This document shows, one piece after another, positions 60,404 through 64,000 of a DNA stretch of 64,000 nt (positions within the stretch are counted from its first letter, which is position 1; every line of letters starts with the position of its first letter). The notes under the pieces are model-generated. The model searched no databases, was not told the DNA's origin, and saw nothing but the letters and a program-made list of their open reading frames with translations. Made by a program: the position numbers and the translations under genes. The DNA is taken from contig NZ_MLGE02000002.1 in assembly GCF_001792775.2 (NCBI RefSeq), forward strand, positions 1 to 64,000, in the 5' to 3' direction. Origin of the DNA: Staphylococcus pseudintermedius. GTDB lineage: Bacteria; Bacillota; Bacilli; Staphylococcales; Staphylococcaceae.

Positions 60404-61225
60404 TTACTCTGCTGGCAATACAGCACCATCATACTTTTTCTTAATGAAATCTTTAATGTCTTTAGAATGTAACACTTCCATTAAAGCTTTGATTTTTTCA
60501 TCGTCTTTATGGCCCTCTTTAACAGCGATTAAGTTTGCATAAGGATTGTCTTCACCTTTTTCAACAGCAATTGAATCTTTTTGAGGGTTTAATTTTTGTT
60601 CGATTGCAAAGTTAGAGTTGATGATTACCGCATCGCCCTCATCATTTTGGAACGTTTTTGGTAAAAATTCTGCAGCTTGTTTACTATTAAACTTGATGTC
60701 TTTTTTATTTTCTACAATGTCGTCAAATGTTGCATTTTGAATTTTAACACCGTCTTTAATTTTAATTAAACCTGCATCAACAAAGAATTTTAAGAAACGT
60801 CCTTGTTCTGCTGGATTGTTAGAAACGAAAATTTCAGCACCGTTTGGCAAATCTTTTAAACGCTTATACTTGTGAGAATATACAGCCATTGGTTCGATGT
60901 GAACGTCACCTGCTGATTCAATTTTATAACCTTTTTCTTTTTTCTCAGTATCTAAATAAGGTGTATGTTGGAAAAAGTTTGCATCTAATTCTCCAGCATC
61001 TAGTAATTTGTTTGGCGTTGTGTAATCGTTAATTGTTTTAATTTCTAAGTCATAACCTTTGTCTTTTAATAATGGTTTCGCTTGTTCTAGTATTTCAGCA
61101 TGTGGCGCTGGTGAAGCACCAACAACGATTTTTTTGTCATCCTTTTTTTCTGCTGACTTATTTCCACATGCAGCAAGTCCAATGGCTAAAGCTAAAATAA
61201 CAATAATTGATAAAATCCTTTTCAT
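60404..61225 (-). CDS. metQ: Methionine ABC transporter lipoprotein MetQ (first copy)
   Basis: A 273-residue NlpA-family lipoprotein with lipobox LAAC (C20). VVGASPAPHAEILEQ, NDYTTPNKLLDAGELDANFF, FQHTPYLDT and VSNNPAEQGRF are the family blocks. It directly follows metI by 19 bases and is the standard third gene of metNIQ. It delivers methionine to the MetNI transporter. S. aureus also has a MetQ called GmpC that binds a Gly-Met dipeptide, so peptide binding is possible. Confidence 0.93.
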   Translation of the reverse strand: MKRILSIIVILALAIGLAACGNKSAEKKDDKKIVVGASPAPHAEILEQAKPLLKDKGYDLEIKTINDYTTPNKLLDAGELDANFFQHTPYLDTEKKEKGYKIESAGDVHIEPMAVYSHKYKRLKDLPNGAEIFVSNNPAEQGRFLKFFVDAGLIKIKDGVKIQNATFDDIVENKKDIKFNSKQAAEFLPKTFQNDEGDAVIINSNFAIEQKLNPQKDSIAVEKGEDNPYANLIAVKEGHKDDEKIKALMEVLHSKDIKDFIKKKYDGAVLPAE

Positions 61226-61244
61226 TCCACATTCTCCTTAATCA

Positions 61245-61940
61245 TTAACGTTTATCAATTCTATTTGTAATCCAATCCCCAAGAAATTGAATTAAAAATA
61301 CTAAAATTAAAATTAAAATAGTTGATACTAAGATGACATCATTTTGGTTACGCGTGAACCCTGTAAGGTAAGCAAGGTTACCTAATCCTCCAGCACCAAT
61401 CACTCCGGCTACCGCTGTTGAACCGACTAATGCAATTGCTGTTACAGTAATACCTGAAATAAGCGCGGGTAATGATTCAGGAATCAGCACTTTAAGTACG
61501 ATATTCCAAGTTGTTGCCCCCATTGAACGTGCTGCTTCGATAACACCTTTATCAATTTCTTTTAATGCAATTTCCACTAAACGTCCATAGAATGGTGAAG
61601 CACCGATGATCAATGCAGGTAATGCCCCTGTTGGACCACTAATCGTACCGAGCACCAAACTTGTAAATGGAATTAAGAGCAAAATTAAAATAATGAACGG
61701 TATCGCCCTGAATAAATTCACCACGAACGATACAATGTTGTAAAAGACGCGTCCGATTTTCGCTTCACTCTTGGATGTTAAGAATAAAATCACACCTAAG
61801 ATTAAACCTAAAACAAATGAAAACGCTGTTGAAATAACGGTCATATACAATGTTTCGTACGTCGCTTCCCATACATCCGGCCAACGTACATTTGGCATTG
61901 TAATCATTTCTTGCAAGATTTCGCTAAAACTTTTACCCAT
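61245..61940 (-). CDS. metI: Methionine ABC transporter permease MetI
   Basis: A 231-residue permease with five or six membrane segments. The coupling-helix (EAA) motif is [21 protein letters not shown] (about residues 144-164), and [19 protein letters not shown] follows. It pairs with MetN as the membrane part of the methionine importer. The start overlaps the end of metN by eight bases, so the two are coupled. Confidence 0.96.
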   Translation of the reverse strand: MGKSFSEILQEMITMPNVRWPDVWEATYETLYMTVISTAFSFVLGLILGVILFLTSKSEAKIGRVFYNIVSFVVNLFRAIPFIILILLLIPFTSLVLGTISGPTGALPALIIGASPFYGRLVEIALKEIDKGVIEAARSMGATTWNIVLKVLIPESLPALISGITVTAIALVGSTAVAGVIGAGGLGNLAYLTGFTRNQNDVILVSTILILILVFLIQFLGDWITNRIDKR

Positions 61941-62961
61941 GGCTAACCACCTCTATCTCAACGTTTTGCGCCCTTAATTCTGCTTGAATTTGATCAAAGT
62001 TGATACTCGAAAATTGTTCAATGTGTACTAATAGATAACCTAATGTACCCGTTTTAGAATGCTTGATATTGCCCTCTAAAATATTCACTGAAATGCCGTG
62101 TTTTTGGGTTAAATGTGATACAACTGGGTGTGTTGCGTTTTCACCAGAAAAAATCAGTTTAGCCAAGACTTCATCTTTATCTAATTTAAAAGTTTGTGCT
62201 AAATCCTCACTATCATCACTCGGTTTCAAATCCTCTTGAACGAATCGGCGTGTCACTTGATGTTGTGGGTGCTCGAAAATGTGTGACACTTTTCCCTCTT
62301 CAATTACACGGCCATTTTCCATAACTGCCACTTCATCACAAATACGACGAATGACATGCATTTCATGTGTAATCATTATAATTGTTAAATTTTTCTCAGT
62401 TTTGAGCTGTAATAATAAATCTAAAATTTCATCGGTCGTTTGAGGATCCAATGCACTTGTTGCCTCATCACATAACAATACTTCTGGATCATTAGCCAAT
62501 GCGCGCGCGATACCGACACGTTGCTTTTGGCCTCCTGACAATTCTGATGGATAGGCATGTTCCCTACCTTGTAAGCCCACACGTGAAATTAATTCTTGTG
62601 CACGTCTTTTCGCTTCATTTTTCGGCATGCCAGCAATTTCAAGTGGAAAAATAATGTTCTCTAGTACAGTTCTTGACCACAATAAATTGAAATGTTGGAA
62701 AATCATACTTACCTTTTGACGCTTTCGTCGTAATTCATCTGGACTTAATTGTCCGATATTGTCACCACCAATAATCACTTCCCCTGAGGTTGGTTTTTCT
62801 AAATGATTAAATAAACGGACTAAAGTACTTTTACCTGCACCCGAAAATCCAATAATGCCGTAAATCTTACCTTTTTCAATTTCAAGATTGACACCATCAA
62901 CAGCAGTAACAGATTTCGTCTTGCTTTCGTACTTTTTCACTATATTTTTAAGTGTGATCAT
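61933..62961 (-). CDS. metN: Methionine ABC transporter ATPase MetN
   Basis: A 342-residue ATPase. Walker A is GFSGAGKST (about residues 38-46), the signature is [15 protein letters not shown] (about residue 141), Walker B is [13 protein letters not shown], and the C-terminal 90 residues form the NIL regulatory domain that binds methionine and inhibits transport. AGGGAGGA precedes the ATG. It is the first gene of metNIQQ and lies directly behind a SAM riboswitch and its terminator, so it is expressed when SAM is low. Confidence 0.97.
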   Translation of the reverse strand: MITLKNIVKKYESKTKSVTAVDGVNLEIEKGKIYGIIGFSGAGKSTLVRLFNHLEKPTSGEVIIGGDNIGQLSPDELRRKRQKVSMIFQHFNLLWSRTVLENIIFPLEIAGMPKNEAKRRAQELISRVGLQGREHAYPSELSGGQKQRVGIARALANDPEVLLCDEATSALDPQTTDEILDLLLQLKTEKNLTIIMITHEMHVIRRICDEVAVMENGRVIEEGKVSHIFEHPQHQVTRRFVQEDLKPSDDSEDLAQTFKLDKDEVLAKLIFSGENATHPVVSHLTQKHGISVNILEGNIKHSKTGTLGYLLVHIEQFSSINFDQIQAELRAQNVEIEVVSHG

Positions 62962-63000
62962 ACTGTTCCTCCCTGTGTTGCTACTTTAAAAAATTTGGAA

Positions 63001-63040
63001 TAAAAAATGCTTTCCCTTTTAAAGAAAAAAGAGAAAGCAT
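63001..63040 (-). terminator. Riboswitch-controlled terminator before metN
   Basis: On the minus strand ATGCTTTCTC and GGGAAAGCAT form the stem (one G-T pair) and TTTTTTA follows. It lies about 15 bases behind the SAM aptamer and 40 before the metN start, the place of an S-box expression platform. Confidence 0.9.
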
Positions 63041-63056
63041 CAATATAAACGCTTTT

Positions 63057-63166
63057 CTCTCATCTTCAAAAGCAAATCGTTGCTTTATGTGAATTGGCAC
63101 CATTTCTATAATATAGACGGTTGCCGGGCTTCATAGGGCACATCCCTCCGCCACTCTGGATAAGAG
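63057..63166 (-). promoter_or_regulatory. SAM-I riboswitch (S box)
   Basis: On the minus strand the aptamer begins CTCTTATCCAGAGTGGCGGA, then GGGA...TGCCCTATGAAGCCC, GGCAACC, GGTGCCAATTC and ends GATGAGAG. CTCTTATC pairs with GATGAGAG as P1; the GGTGCCAATTC and AGAGTGGCGGAGGGA blocks are hallmarks of the class. With SAM bound, P1 holds and the terminator forms; without SAM an antiterminator lets metNIQ be read. Confidence 0.95.
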
Positions 63167-63203
63167 TTTTCTGACTATTCGATTGATTATTATATTATCA
63201 TCG

Positions 63204-63521
63204 TCATTCACTGTCGTCAATGACTTTTTTTAATTTTTCTAGCAAGTACGGCACAGAATGGAATGCATAGAGCCTCTCTACTTCTTGATCGTAGCGCATG
63301 ATGATTAAAATAGGGACCGATTGAATTTCTTTTTCTTGGCTCCACTCAGGGTGATAATTCAGGTCTAACTTTACAATCGGCAACTGGGTGATTTCATTCG
63401 AGATATCCAACATGCGTTCTGCTATTTTACATGTGCCACACATCGGTGTGTAACCAAAAATTAGATGTACACTTTGATCAAAATGTTTAGATATATTGTT
63501 CAATTGCTTTGAAACACTCAT
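63204..63521 (-). CDS. Thioredoxin-like protein
   Basis: A 105-residue protein with a thioredoxin fold. The redox motif is PMCGTCK (about residues 26-32); the cis-proline is in SVPILIIM near residue 68. A small cytosolic disulfide reductase or thiol carrier is likely; the partner is unknown. It overlaps the end of the Toprim gene by 35 bases and sits upstream of the met riboswitch. AAGGGA lies 13 bases before the ATG, a long distance, so the start is less certain. Confidence 0.85.
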   Translation of the reverse strand: MSVSKQLNNISKHFDQSVHLIFGYTPMCGTCKIAERMLDISNEITQLPIVKLDLNYHPEWSQEKEIQSVPILIIMRYDQEVERLYAFHSVPYLLEKLKKVIDDSE

Positions 63522-63882
63522 GATATGAATACTTCCCTTTTACATAAAAGTCTTGCTTCACCTTAAAGTCAAAATGCTGCAATACATTTGAGAGGTAATC
63601 GCGTGGACAACGGGCAACTTCACTATATTTTGTATCTATGAAAATATCAGTACTTTCACTCAAATATGTCGTAAACCATTTGCGAATGCGACGACCTTCT
63701 GCATCTGCATCGACTAAAATGTAGACTTGTTTATCATACAAATATTCAATCATATTGTCTAACTTTTCGATTCCCATCGTGCCATGAGTACAAATAATTT
63801 CGACAGGCTCTAACAACACTTCTTGAACACGTTTTTTATCAGATTTCCCTTCAACAACAATAACTTTATGGATCATCGTCAT
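63487..63882 (-). CDS. Toprim-domain protein (RNase M5-like)
   Basis: A 131-residue protein with a Toprim domain: VIVVEGKSDKKRV (about residues 6-18) with the conserved glutamate and VYILVDADAEGRRIRKW (about residue 51) with the DxD motif. Related Toprim proteins include RNase M5, but the C-terminal part is short. Family members near gcvH occur in staphylococci; function is unknown. I start at ATG 63882, eight bases behind AGAAGG; a GTG three codons upstream lies inside that spacing. Downstream gene overlaps. Confidence 0.83.
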   Translation of the reverse strand: MTMIHKVIVVEGKSDKKRVQEVLLEPVEIICTHGTMGIEKLDNMIEYLYDKQVYILVDADAEGRRIRKWFTTYLSESTDIFIDTKYSEVARCPRDYLSNVLQHFDFKVKQDFYVKGKYSYHECFKAIEQYI

Positions 63883-63912
63883 GGTCTTCACCTTCTAAAA
63901 AATATTTGAGTA

Positions 63913-63950
63913 TAAAAAACTCCTTGATAACTAAATTACCCAGGAGTTCT
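63913..63950 (-). terminator. Terminator of gcvH
   Basis: On the minus strand AGAACTCCT and AGGAGTTTTTT form a six- to eight-base stem around GGGTAATTTAGTTATCA and a T run follows. It lies ten bases behind the gcvH stop. Confidence 0.75.
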
Positions 63951-63960
63951 CATTTTGATA

Positions 63961-64000
63961 TTATTCGCCAATCATTTTTTCGTAACCAGCTGCATCTAAT
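63961..64000 (-). CDS. gcvH: Glycine cleavage system H protein, C-terminal end (partial)
   Basis: Only the last 12 codons and the stop are inside the window: LDAAGYEKMIGE. This fits the C-terminus of staphylococcal GcvH (ending ...YSEMIGE as I remember it), and gcvH is the expected neighbour of the Toprim and thioredoxin-like genes. GcvH is the lipoylated carrier of the glycine cleavage system. The identification rests on a short end and on context. Confidence 0.7.
   Translation of the reverse strand, partial: LDAAGYEKMIGE

Overview
The window is a continuous piece of the chromosome of a low-GC Gram-positive bacterium, almost certainly a Staphylococcus that is not S. aureus. The evidence is the protein content and gene order: addB-addA, spsA-spsB, pgi, argGH, gudB-rocD, the seven-gene mnhABCDEFG antiporter operon, ampA, ndh, lipA, sufCDSUB and metNIQ occur in the order I remember for S. 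aureus, and many proteins are near-identical to staphylococcal ones. Differences from S. aureus as I remember it (rocA beside rocD, a formamidase with an FmdB-like partner, two tandem metQ genes) suggest a species such as one of the S. intermedius or S. hyicus groups. The sequence alone does not settle this. I see no rRNA, tRNA, CRISPR array, prophage or intact insertion sequence.

Layout. 1-131: 5' end of a class IIC group II intron on the minus strand, sitting directly behind a terminator. 134-12000 (minus strand): UPF0344 membrane protein, FAH-family enzyme, AddAB recombination nuclease, signal peptidase pair SpsA/SpsB, glucose-6-phosphate isomerase. 12060-15912 (plus): argGH behind ARG-box-like operators, then secreted GlpQ. 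16170-20500 (minus): glutamate dehydrogenase, ornithine aminotransferase and pyrroline-5-carboxylate dehydrogenase, with cre-like CcpA sites. 20900-25840: S1-domain protein, a small membrane protein, a cold-shock protein, formamidase plus FmdB-type zinc ribbon, DUF1871 protein, cyclophilin and KapB. 25967-31737 (plus): Mnh Na+/H+ antiporter. 31738-32677: a gene-poor stretch with a degraded small ORF and a long composite repeat. 32678-40904: thioesterase, YuiF-like transporter, leucyl aminopeptidase, two type-2 NADH dehydrogenases around iron-sulfur genes (sufA, nfu). 41489-49917: housekeeping block (2-hydroxyacid dehydrogenase, HAD phosphatase, HepT-like, YutD, LipA, YunD, TSUP, DUF72, hydrolase). 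49950-52553: decaying genes (nitronate monooxygenase pseudogene, truncated DJ-1/PfpI protein) around a CNNM/CBS membrane protein. 52699-58002 (minus): SUF iron-sulfur operon. 58300-64000: DUF368 protein, SAM-riboswitch-controlled methionine ABC transporter, thioredoxin-like and Toprim proteins, and the 3' end of gcvH.

How the parts work together. Arginine synthesis (argGH) lies beside arginine/proline breakdown (rocD, rocA, gudB), with ARG-box-like and cre-like elements on opposite sides. SufCDSUB, SufA and Nfu supply Fe-S clusters, including those LipA consumes. The two NADH dehydrogenases and Mnh serve the membrane and ion economy.

The most notable non-coding feature is a family of degenerate intergenic repeats, at least seven copies in both orientations, sharing a 'gatgagacacaaaaa' end and two hairpins, one with the core CAGTACGACGAAATCTT. 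Other points of interest are two small membrane ORFs each broken by one in-frame TGA, and an aminopeptidase leader whose terminator arm can also pair with the Shine-Dalgarno sequence.
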